From contig JAEYEL010000118.1 of assembly GCA_023403475.1 (NCBI GenBank), positions 1 through 24,112 of the forward strand: a stretch of DNA of 24,112 bases, given 5' to 3'. Position 1 is the stretch's first letter. Each line of letters begins with the position of its first letter. The notes below the pieces were generated by a model. It had not been told where the DNA came from, ran no database searches, and worked only from the letters and a program-made list of their open reading frames with translations. Of this stretch, positions 7,024 to 13,129 are shown piece after piece. A program made the translations under genes and the position numbers. This DNA is from Actinomycetes bacterium. GTDB lineage: Bacteria; Actinomycetota; Coriobacteriia; Coriobacteriales; Eggerthellaceae.

Positions 7024-7049
7024 GAAAATGTTTCACGTGAAACATTTTC
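7024..7049. promoter_or_regulatory. parS-like site 8 (exact consensus)
   Basis: An exact TGTTTCACGTGAAACA at 7029-7044, with perfect symmetry extended to 26 bp by GAAAA/TTTTC. It starts 152 bp after site 7 and is the last copy seen; none was found in the remaining 17 kb. Confidence 0.8.
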
Positions 7050-7383
7050 ATCGCCGATTTCCCTCATTTTCAGGCTTCCGTCTTGCAAATTGCCGCCTTG
7101 CCGATCTTGCTGGGAAGTTTGCGCAAAGGAGAATGCGTCTTCGTTTAAGCGTATGGGATGCGATATACTCGTTGCGAAAGCGAAAGCGGGCGCGCTTCCG
7201 ACCGGAAGAAAACGGCGGGTAAGGGCGCAGCCGCGGGCGGAATACCCTAGGAAGCGGCAACGAGAAGCGGGAGCGAAAAGCGGGAGCGAGAAGTGGCAAC
7301 GCTGGCGCGGTGCGGGCGCTCGTTTTCGGATATTGGGCATGAGCAAGACGCTGGAAAGCGGAAGGGCGGTTGAGTCGCGCATC

Positions 7384-9297
7384 ATGGCGGGCGGTATCAG
7401 CGAAGAGGACATTCGGAAGGTGCGCGAGGCAAGCGATCTCGTTGCCATTATCGGCGAACGCACGCCCGTGAAGCAGCGCGGACGCGACTTCTGGTGCTGC
7501 TGCCCGCTTCACAACGAGAAGACGCCTTCCTTCAAGATAGACCCAGCCATGCAGCTGTGGCACTGCTTCGGGTGCGGCGAGGGCGGCGACGTGTTCGGTT
7601 TCCTCATGAAAACCGAAGACCTGAGCTTTCCCGAGGCGGTGCGAAAGCTTGCCGAGCGCGCGCACATCGAGATAGCGGAAACGGGCGGGCGCCTAGGCTC
7701 TTCGGGCAGCTACAAGGCGCGCCTCAAAGAAATCTGCAAAGCGACGGCGGAATTCTACCATACGCAGCTCATGCGGTCGAAAAGCGCCGATGCTGCCGCC
7801 GCGCGCACGTATTTGGCGGGACGCGATATGGGCGGTGCGGTGCCGAAGAAATGGAACTTGGGGTTTGCCCCCGGTCGCGGTGCGCTTGTGAGACATCTTG
7901 CCTCGCTCGGCTACAAGCCACGCGAAATGATCGATGCCAACGTGGCGACGGATCACAGCGGAAATCTGCGTGATCGCTTCTATAACCGGGTGATGTTTCC
8001 CATCTGCGACGTGCAGGGGGAATGCATCGCATTCGGCGGGCGCGTGGTGGGGAAGGGAGAGCCGAAATACCTCAATTCCCAGGAAACGCCGCTGTTCCAC
8101 AAATCGCAGGTGCTTTTCGGACTTGACAAGGCGAAGGTGGCTATGGCCGCAACGGGCGTCGCTGTCGTGGTGGAAGGCTACACCGATGTCATAGCCCTTT
8201 CCGAAGCCGGCGTGCAAAACGTGACGGCCACTTTGGGAACCGCCCTTACACGCCAACACATCCGTATTCTGTCTCGGCACGCGCAGCACCGCATCGTGTA
8301 TCTTTTCGACGGCGATGAGGCGGGCAAGCGGGCTGCCGACCGCGCACTTGGGTTCATAGACAACAGCATGACGCCCGAGGCGGGTGTGCGCCAAGTTGAG
8401 CTTTTCGCCGTGACGCTTCCCGACAGCCTCGATCCGGCCGAATTCGTGGCGGCTCGCGGAGCCGATGCGCTGCGCGAGTGCATAGCCGCCGCACAACCCC
8501 TGCTGAAGTACGGAATCGACCGCCGCCTTGCCGCCTACGACCTCAGCCGTGCGGAAGGCCGCGCTGCCGCCTTGGCCGACGCGCTCAAAGTGCTTGCGCC
8601 TATCAAAGACTCCCTTCTCGCGAAAGATTACGCCGTCCAGATTGCCGGACGCGTGCGGGCACGCGAGCAGGACGTCCTCGATGAGCTGGCAAAGCTTGCG
8701 CCCGTGCGGCGAGAGCGAGAGGAGGCGGGGGATGTCGTGCCTTCGGCGGGGGCAGGCGCTAAGGCCGAAGCGAGAACGGGAACGGGAACGGTTGCGCCCG
8801 TGCTGCCGGGCGGTTTCGCGTTTACCCAGACAGAGGCCAACAGACGGAGGTTCGAGAGGGAGTTTTTAAGCCTTCTTGCGAAATACCCGGCGGTTGCGCT
8901 CGCGCATGCCGATGCGCTTGCCCAGACGCAGTGGCACGACGAGCTGTGCGCGCACGTTGCCTCATGCATGCTCGGCGTGCTCGCAAGCGACGCGCGGGCG
9001 AACCCTGCAGAAATTGTCGCACGCTGCTCCGAGGAGCTGCCGCAAGCTTCCGGCATGCTTACGGGCGGCACGATGGCAGATAGCGCAAGCCCCGAGGAAT
9101 TGGGCGATTTCCTTGCCGATGAGCTGGGAATAGGGGATGCGGAAGATGCCATTGCCGCATTGCGCGCGCAGCTTTCGAACCCCGCCGCCGTCTCTGTCGA
9201 AGAATACGATATGCTTTTCGAAAGCGTGGCCGGCATGCAGAAAGACCTCATTCGCCGCCGTCAAGCCCACAAGCCCCCCGTCGGCTTGAATCCTTAA
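7384..9297 (+). CDS. dnaG: DNA primase
   Basis: This 637-residue primase makes RNA primers at the replication fork. Numbering from the ATG at 7384, the CHC2 zinc ribbon is Cys40, His43, Cys61 and Cys64 ('CCPLHNEKTPSF ... WHCFGCGEGGD'). The catalytic core includes 'FYNRVMFPI' (about 199-207), and the TOPRIM motifs are 'VVVEGYTDVIAL' with Glu264 and 'YLFDGDEAGKRA' with Asp309 and Asp311. After an Ala/Glu/Gly-rich linker around 445-480 comes a poorly conserved helical C-terminal domain, the usual DnaB-contacting part. The start was chosen from the family pattern 'MAGGISEEDI'; no good Shine-Dalgarno precedes it, and an ATG at 7339 (adding 15 residues) is an alternative. It converges with the SPFH gene across only 51 bp. 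Confidence 0.95.
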   Translation: MAGGISEEDIRKVREASDLVAIIGERTPVKQRGRDFWCCCPLHNEKTPSFKIDPAMQLWHCFGCGEGGDVFGFLMKTEDLSFPEAVRKLAERAHIEIAETGGRLGSSGSYKARLKEICKATAEFYHTQLMRSKSADAAAARTYLAGRDMGGAVPKKWNLGFAPGRGALVRHLASLGYKPREMIDANVATDHSGNLRDRFYNRVMFPICDVQGECIAFGGRVVGKGEPKYLNSQETPLFHKSQVLFGLDKAKVAMAATGVAVVVEGYTDVIALSEAGVQNVTATLGTALTRQHIRILSRHAQHRIVYLFDGDEAGKRAADRALGFIDNSMTPEAGVRQVELFAVTLPDSLDPAEFVAARGADALRECIAAAQPLLKYGIDRRLAAYDLSRAEGRAAALADALKVLAPIKDSLLAKDYAVQIAGRVRAREQDVLDELAKLAPVRREREEAGDVVPSAGAGAKAEARTGTGTVAPVLPGGFAFTQTEANRRRFEREFLSLLAKYPAVALAHADALAQTQWHDELCAHVASCMLGVLASDARANPAEIVARCSEELPQASGMLTGGTMADSASPEELGDFLADELGIGDAEDAIAALRAQLSNPAAVSVEEYDMLFESVAGMQKDLIRRRQAHKPPVGLNP

Positions 9298-9348
9298 GCC
9301 GCGTCCTCGGGTTGCGCAAGGGCGGCGCGGGAATCAAGCGGGGAAACC

Positions 9349-10284
9349 CTACTTTTCGTCGGGAGCTGCGTCGTCTGCCACGACTTCCTTCAAACTGGCG
9401 GCAAGGCCGGCAAGACCCTGTATGTTCGAGGGGATGATGAGCTTCGTTGCGCGCCCGTTCGCTGCGCACTTGAGCGCCTCGAACGCCTGCAGCGTGAGCA
9501 CGGCCTCGTCTGCACCGGCCTCGCGCACCATGCGAATGCCGTCGGCGGTTGCCTGCTGCACGTTGCGGATGGCCTCGGCTTCGCCCTCGGCCTCGCGCAC
9601 TTGCTTTTCCTTTTCGGCTTCGGCGGCAAGGATGACCTTTTGCTTCTCGGCTTCCGCAGATAGGATGAGTGCCTGTTTGTTGCCTTCCGCAATGGTGATG
9701 GCGGCCTGTTTCTCGCCTTCCGCCAGAAGCACCGCCTCGCGCTTCTCGCGCTCGGCCTTCATCTGCTTTTCCATGGCCTGTTGGATGGCGGCGGGCGGCG
9801 TGATGTTTTTCACCTCGACGCGGTTCACTTTGATGCCCCAGGCATCGGTGGCCTCGTCTAAGATGGAGCGCATCTGCGCGTTGATCGTGTCGCGCGAGGT
9901 GAGCGTCGTGTCCAAGTCCAAATCGCCTATGATGTTGCGCAGCGTGGTGGCCGAAAGGTTCTCGATGGCCACGATGGGGCTTTCCACGCCGTAGGTGTAG
10001 AGCTTCGGATCCAGAATCTTGAAAAACACCACCGTATCGATGGACATGGTCACGTTGTCTTTCGTGATGACCGGCTGCGGCGGGAAGTCGAACACCTGCT
10101 CCTTGAGGGAGATGTAGGGGCGTACGCGGTCGATGAACGGGATCTTGATGTGGAGGCCGTTGCCCCACGTGGTGAGATACGACCCCAGCCGCTCCACGAT
10201 GGCGGCCTCGGCTTGCGGCACCACCTTCACGCACGAGATGGTGAACAGCACCAGCAAAACGATGAGTACGATGATGAATATCAT
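9349..10284 (-). CDS. SPFH/band-7 (stomatin/QmcA-like) membrane protein
   Basis: This 311-residue protein belongs to the stomatin-prohibitin-flotillin-HflK/C superfamily. One N-terminal transmembrane helix (about residues 1-18) is followed by the band-7 domain ('VPQAEAAIVERLGSYLTTWGNGLHIKIPFIDRV'), including 'LRNIIGDLDLDTTLTSRDTIN' and 'WGIKVNRVEVKNITPP'. A long charged coiled coil covers about 175-245, rich in 'AEGEKQAAI' and 'AEAEKQK' heptads, and then comes a hydrophobic C-terminus. Such proteins form large membrane oligomers linked to membrane protein quality control and microdomains. The ATG at 10284 follows AAAGGAAAC and overlaps the upstream nfeD stop codon as ATGA, so the two genes are translationally coupled. 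This matches the classic NfeD-SPFH operon. The precise substrate or client is unknown. Confidence 0.9.
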   Translation of the reverse strand: MIFIIVLIVLLVLFTISCVKVVPQAEAAIVERLGSYLTTWGNGLHIKIPFIDRVRPYISLKEQVFDFPPQPVITKDNVTMSIDTVVFFKILDPKLYTYGVESPIVAIENLSATTLRNIIGDLDLDTTLTSRDTINAQMRSILDEATDAWGIKVNRVEVKNITPPAAIQQAMEKQMKAEREKREAVLLAEGEKQAAITIAEGNKQALILSAEAEKQKVILAAEAEKEKQVREAEGEAEAIRNVQQATADGIRMVREAGADEAVLTLQAFEALKCAANGRATKLIIPSNIQGLAGLAASLKEVVADDAAPDEK

Positions 10285-10715
10285 GCAAGTTTCCTTTCGA
10301 CGATAAGCTTTATGCTTTCTTGGTCGACGACGACGGCGTTTTCGCCCTGCGGTATGGGGCGCCCGTCTGCCGAACGAGCCGCCCATGTCATGCGATCGCT
10401 CGTCTGGACGCGCCCCACCATGCGGTCGTTATCTATGTCTTCGCACACCACGACCGACTGACCTATGAGCGAAGGCTCTTCGCGCGCTCCCTTCATGCGG
10501 TACTTCATGATGACGGGGCGAAGCAGTATAAGGCAGGCTACCGACACCACGAGAAAGACCACTGTTTGGACGAAGATGTTCGCGCCTAACAGTGCAGCCA
10601 CGAACGCCGCGAGCGCGCCGACCACGAACCATAGGGTGATGAGGCTCAACGAGAGAACCTCGACTACGGCGGCCACAGCGGCCACGATAAGCCACAGATA
10701 CGGTCCGAGCTCCAC
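10281..10715 (-). CDS. NfeD-family membrane protein (short form)
   Basis: This 144-residue protein has three closely packed transmembrane helices (about 6-70: 'YLWLIVAAVAAVVEVLSL', 'LWFVVGALAAFVAALLG', 'VQTVVFLVVSVACLILL'). A C-terminal soluble OB-fold domain follows, beginning 'SLIGQSVVVCEDI' and ending 'IKLIVERKLA'. Short NfeD proteins work with SPFH partners, and the partner gene overlaps the stop codon here. The start is taken as a GTG at 10715 because GGAAGGGG lies 7 nt upstream and because an extended -10 promoter (10754-10762) lies within the longer open frame. An upstream ATG at 10763 would overlap that promoter. No protease domain of the long NfeD type is present. Confidence 0.85.
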   Translation of the reverse strand: MELGPYLWLIVAAVAAVVEVLSLSLITLWFVVGALAAFVAALLGANIFVQTVVFLVVSVACLILLRPVIMKYRMKGAREEPSLIGQSVVVCEDIDNDRMVGRVQTSDRMTWAARSADGRPIPQGENAVVVDQESIKLIVERKLA

Positions 10716-10753
10716 AAAACCACCCCTTCCTTTCCTTCTATTTGTTCGAGAAG

Positions 10754-10762
10754 AGTATACCA
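10754..10762 (-). promoter_or_regulatory. Extended -10 promoter for the nfeD-SPFH operon
   Basis: The minus strand reads TGG-TATACT, a strong extended -10. No good -35 box is seen 17 bp upstream. The predicted transcript starts near 10747, leaving a leader of about 32 nt with a clear AAGGAAGGGG ribosome-binding site before the GTG start. Confidence 0.6.
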
Positions 10763-10865
10763 TGACGTTTCCTTGGTGCGGAGCATAGCAGCGCGAAGAG
10801 TGCGATTTAGCGCATTGCGAAAAAAATTGCAAGGAATCCGAAGGCTCGTTCGTTTCTGTTTTGAA

Positions 10866-10948
10866 GGGAAGCAAGCGAAGCCGCTGAAACAAGGGAAACG
10901 AGCGAAGCTGCTAAAACGAATGAAACAAGGGAAACAACCGAAAGGAAC
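10866..10948 (+). repeat. Degenerate GAAACAAGGGAAAC-type direct repeats
   Basis: The 14-bp string GAAACAAGGGAAAC occurs twice (10886-10899 and 10922-10935, spaced 36 bp), with looser GAAGGGAAGC/GCGAAGC relatives before it. The block ends in the AAAGGA ribosome-binding site of the next gene. It may be simple slippage or a repeated regulatory site. Confidence 0.65.
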
Positions 10949-10957
10949 GTGATCGAA

Positions 10958-11479
10958 ATGCTGAGATCCGACAAAAAAGAGAGAACGGCGGCTTCGGCGG
11001 TTTCCGCGACGATCGCCTCGATTGCTGCGTTTGCGCTGATAGCGGCCTGTGCTATACCTGGTTTCGCACAGGCTTACGCGGAACAGAGCAACACGCTGCC
11101 CAATTGCCAAGATCCCGCCTGGTGCTCTGAAGCTCCGTCCGGCACCGCCGAGTCCTGCCCGCTGCCTCGCTGCCAGGGCCGCGCTTGGCACTCTGGCGTC
11201 TACGATGTGGAGTCTTGCTTCTCGCTTCAAGCGCGGTTGGCATGCTTGCTGCACCGCAACGGCAATCATGCCCATAGCGTTGTCGACAAAGGTATAATAG
11301 GCTGTCTGAGAACATGGCCCTGTTTCGCCGACGAGCAGCCTTGCTTTGTGGACGAGGACGGCGACGGCGTGTGCGACCGCCGCGAAGGTGTCGATGCCAA
11401 AGCTCGGCACGGCTGCGGAAGCGCATGCGGCAATCCGGGATTCGGGCAGGGCAACGGCAGGCATGGATGTCGTCGCTAG
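10958..11479 (+). CDS. Secreted cysteine-rich protein with a DxDGDG calcium-type loop
   Basis: This 173-residue protein has a signal peptide: basic MLRSDKKER, a hydrophobic Ala-rich core (about 11-35) and a likely signal peptidase I site at 'AQAYA-EQ' (residue 41). The mature part has 13 cysteines in 132 residues, often in pairs ('CQDPAWC', 'CPLPRC', 'CLRTWPC', 'CGSAC'). The motif 'CFVDEDGDGVCDRRE' (128-142) has the Asp spacing of calcium-binding EF-hand-like or dockerin-type loops, a motif I recall from surface proteins of gut Clostridia and Coriobacteria. The ATG at 10958 is chosen with AAAGGA 11 nt upstream; a GTG at 10949 is too close to that site. It precedes an ECF sigma factor and an anti-sigma gene on the same strand, so it may be a regulon member or an envelope sensor component. 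No enzymatic domain was recognised. Confidence 0.7.
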   Translation: MLRSDKKERTAASAVSATIASIAAFALIAACAIPGFAQAYAEQSNTLPNCQDPAWCSEAPSGTAESCPLPRCQGRAWHSGVYDVESCFSLQARLACLLHRNGNHAHSVVDKGIIGCLRTWPCFADEQPCFVDEDGDGVCDRREGVDAKARHGCGSACGNPGFGQGNGRHGCRR

Positions 11480-11533
11480 CTTTTTTGCACGGTGCTTGCG
11501 GCATGCTGCGAATAGATAGTGAAGGCGGAATGC

Positions 11534-11575
11534 GAAACTTGCGATGAGAGTTCGTGATGGAAACTTGCGATGAGA
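11534..11575 (+). repeat. 16-bp direct repeat spanning the ECF sigma factor start codon
   Basis: GAAACTTGCGATGAGA occurs at 11534-11549 and again at 11560-11575, a 26-bp period. The second copy contains the sigma factor ATG (11570). The first copy's ATG opens a 9-codon frame that stops in TGA overlapping the sigma ATG (ATGA). GGAAACTT also resembles ECF-type -35 elements, so either a start-region duplication or an autoregulatory site is possible. Confidence 0.7.
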
Positions 11576-12067
11576 TCGGCCGATGACATATCGCGGGCTA
11601 TGACGCTGTATGGCGATGCGGTTTGGCGTGCGTGCGCGGCATACGTCTCGTTCCACGATGCCGAAGACGTGTTTCAAGACGTGTTTTTGAAGTACGCCTT
11701 GGCGGAGGCATCGTTTAACGGCGCAGAACATGAGAAGGCATGGCTCATCCGCGTGGCCGTCAACGCCTGTAAAGACGTGCTGAAATCGGCGCGAAGGAAA
11801 AACGTCTCGCTCGAGGATCGCCTTGCGACATACGGCGAAGACTCCCTTGGCATTCGCGATGATTCCTCGATGGGGGAATTCGAGGTGAAGCGTATCCTTG
11901 AGTCGATGGACGCGCTGGGCGATCCGCCTAAAACGCAGCTGTATCTTTCGATCGTCGAGGGCTACACCGCGCGGGAGATTGCCAGCATGACGAACATGCC
12001 CGAAAACACCGTGTACTCGTGGATAGCAAGAGGGAAGAAGCGGTTGAAGGAGGTGCTTTGCGCATGA
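11570..12067 (+). CDS. ECF-type RNA polymerase sigma factor
   Basis: This 165-residue protein has only sigma domains 2 and 4. Region 2 includes 'DAEDVFQDVFLKYA' (30-43) and 'EKAWLIRVAVNACKDVLKSARRK' (55-77). Region 4 has the helix-turn-helix 'LSIVEGYTAREIASMTNMPENTVYSWIARGKKRLKE' (126-161). It directs RNA polymerase to a stress or envelope regulon. The stop codon overlaps the ATG of the downstream RsgI-like gene (ATGA at 12064-12067), so sigma and putative anti-sigma are translationally coupled. The Shine-Dalgarno sequence before 11570 is weak. The pairing is notable because RsgI-type anti-sigma factors were first known with SigI, whereas this protein looks like an ordinary ECF sigma. Confidence 0.92.
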   Translation: MRSADDISRAMTLYGDAVWRACAAYVSFHDAEDVFQDVFLKYALAEASFNGAEHEKAWLIRVAVNACKDVLKSARRKNVSLEDRLATYGEDSLGIRDDSSMGEFEVKRILESMDALGDPPKTQLYLSIVEGYTAREIASMTNMPENTVYSWIARGKKRLKEVLCA

Positions 12068-12933
12068 CGCCGACCGAAGAGCTGCGGGTCAAAGAGACCC
12101 TCGGGGAAATCGAAGAGCTGCGGGTCAAAGAGGCCTTCGGGGAAATCCACGTTCCCGATTCCGTCAAGAAGCGCGCGCTTGCCGCAATCGAACGCGAAAG
12201 GAAGGGCCGTGCGCGCGGGCGTTTGCGCGCTGTTTCCCGCATGAGGGTTTTGGCGGCAGCGGCGTGCTTCGCTCTGGTTGCGTGCATCGCCGGTTGCGCC
12301 TGGACGTTCGTCACCCCTTCCGCCTGCATAGACATCGACGTCAATCCGTCGGTTGCGCTGCGCGTGAATCGATTTGACATCGTGGTCGGATGCGATGCGC
12401 GAAACGACGACGGCCGCAGTGCCATCGATGCCGTCAACTGCCTGTGGCGCCCTTACGCCGACGTCGCCGCCGACCTAGACGGCACGATGCGTTCCATTGC
12501 CGGTGAGGGATCGGTGGTGGAAGTTGCCATAGACTGTGCCGACGACGCCCAGTACGAAGCGCTCGCAAACGCAAGCGGCAAGCATTTCGGGGTAGGGGGC
12601 GAAACGCATTGCATACGCACCTCCGCCGAGGAGTGCGCCCAAGCGCACGAAGCGGGAATGGGAGTGGCGAAGTTTCGCATGTACCGGTCTTTGCGCGATG
12701 CGGGCGTCGATATTTCCCAAGAGGAGTGTGCGGCCTCGAGCATGCGCGAGCTTCGCGATTTGGCCGCAGACCACGGCGTTGATTCCGACGACGAGCATCA
12801 GGGACAGGGAAAAGAGCAAAGAAATGGAGAAGGGCGAGAAGAGGGGCAGAGAAATGCTGCGGGCGCATCGCAAGGGCATCATGGAGCAGGGCAGGGCGAT
12901 GGGCGTCGAACACGGCAGAACAGCGGGGTTTGA
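12064..12933 (+). CDS. RsgI-like transmembrane anti-sigma factor
   Basis: This 289-residue protein has an N-terminal cytoplasmic segment (1-58) expected to bind the sigma factor. One transmembrane helix spans about 61-82 ('RVLAAAACFALVACIAGCAW'). An extracellular domain follows, beginning 'CIDIDVNPSVALRVNRFD' and continuing 'NDDGRSAID'. The D-V-N-P-S string and following beta segment are the hallmark of RsgI-family anti-sigma factors; in studied members the Asn-Pro bond (here Asn94-Pro95) is cleaved autoproteolytically before regulated proteolysis. The C-terminal 45 or so residues are hydrophilic and Gly/Gln/Arg-rich. The start overlaps the sigma stop codon. Residues 5-28 are a 12-residue exact-length tandem duplication. 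Assignment as the anti-sigma of the preceding ECF sigma is inferred from coupling and topology. Confidence 0.8.
   Translation: MTPTEELRVKETLGEIEELRVKEAFGEIHVPDSVKKRALAAIERERKGRARGRLRAVSRMRVLAAAACFALVACIAGCAWTFVTPSACIDIDVNPSVALRVNRFDIVVGCDARNDDGRSAIDAVNCLWRPYADVAADLDGTMRSIAGEGSVVEVAIDCADDAQYEALANASGKHFGVGGETHCIRTSAEECAQAHEAGMGVAKFRMYRSLRDAGVDISQEECAASSMRELRDLAADHGVDSDDEHQGQGKEQRNGEGREEGQRNAAGASQGHHGAGQGDGRRTRQNSGV
12076..12147 (+). repeat. 36-bp tandem duplication inside the anti-sigma gene
   Basis: Bases 12076-12111 and 12112-12147 are 36-bp adjacent copies differing at two positions. They encode EELRVKETLGEI followed by EELRVKEAFGEI. The duplication is in frame and lies in the predicted sigma-binding cytoplasmic segment. 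Confidence 0.9.
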
Positions 12934-13021
12934 AAAGGGGTGCGGCTCGGTTTGCAACTCAACCGTTGGGACGCGTCAAGCGCCGTTTGAATCAAGTTGT
13001 GCAAAATAAACGCCCCTTTTT
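12933..13021 (+). terminator. Candidate long-stem terminator or structured RNA after the anti-sigma gene
   Basis: AAAAGGGG-T-GCG (12933-12944) can pair with CGC-CCCTTTT and the following T (13011-13021), giving a stem ending in a T-run right after the stop codon. Inside, TTTGCAACT (about 12950) pairs with AGTTG-TGCAAA (about 12995), giving a nested second stem. The roughly 66-nt interior is long for a simple terminator, so a structured RNA is possible. Confidence 0.45.
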
Positions 13022-13031
13022 ATCGGTGTTT

Positions 13032-13040
13032 TGCTAGAAT
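13032..13040 (+). promoter_or_regulatory. Extended -10 promoter for the purine permease
   Basis: TGC-TAGAAT is an extended -10 element lying about 11 bp after the T-run of the preceding candidate terminator. No -35 box is apparent. The transcript would start near 13047 with a leader of about 83 nt. Confidence 0.55.
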
Positions 13041-13051
13041 ACGTTGCTTGT

Positions 13052-13085
13052 GGCGGCTTTACCGTAGTAAAGCGCCCCAAGGAGG
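13052..13085 (+). promoter_or_regulatory. 5' leader hairpin followed by an orphan Shine-Dalgarno sequence
   Basis: GCTTTAC (13056-13062) pairs perfectly with GTAAAGC (13067-13073) around loop CGTA, and GGC/GCC extends the stem past a one-base bulge. A textbook AAGGAGG (13079-13085) follows at once, but no ATG, GTG or TTG lies at a usable distance; the gene's own start is 45 nt further with a second ribosome-binding site. This does not match the purine riboswitch consensus. Confidence 0.5.
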
Positions 13086-13129
13086 AATCCGAATTCCGTA
13101 AGGCAAACCAGTATGAAGGAAGGGGATCG

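Larger units (their letters stand above)
6788..7383. other. Divergent dgt-dnaG gap with two parS-like sites
   Basis: These 596 bp lie between divergent dgt and dnaG. They hold the dgt promoter (6815-6823), parS-like sites 7 and 8 (6877 and 7029), a possible dnaG -10 box TATACT (7164-7169) with no clear -35, and a short repeat around AAGCGGGAGCGA (about 7251-7300). The dnaG frame is open back to about 6952, but the two palindromes and lack of family similarity argue that most of it is untranslated leader. Confidence 0.65.

Noticed and set aside
7028..7222. Short ORFs near 3465-7050 beginning MFHVKH or containing VSRET
   Set aside because: These peptides are just frame translations of the parS-like palindrome (ATG TTT CAC GTG AAA CAT); they overlap leaders, have no family likeness and occur on both strands.
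12934..13129. Purine riboswitch before the purine permease
   Set aside because: The conserved aptamer strands and loop-loop sequences of the purine riboswitch were not found; only an unrelated hairpin and nested stem are present.
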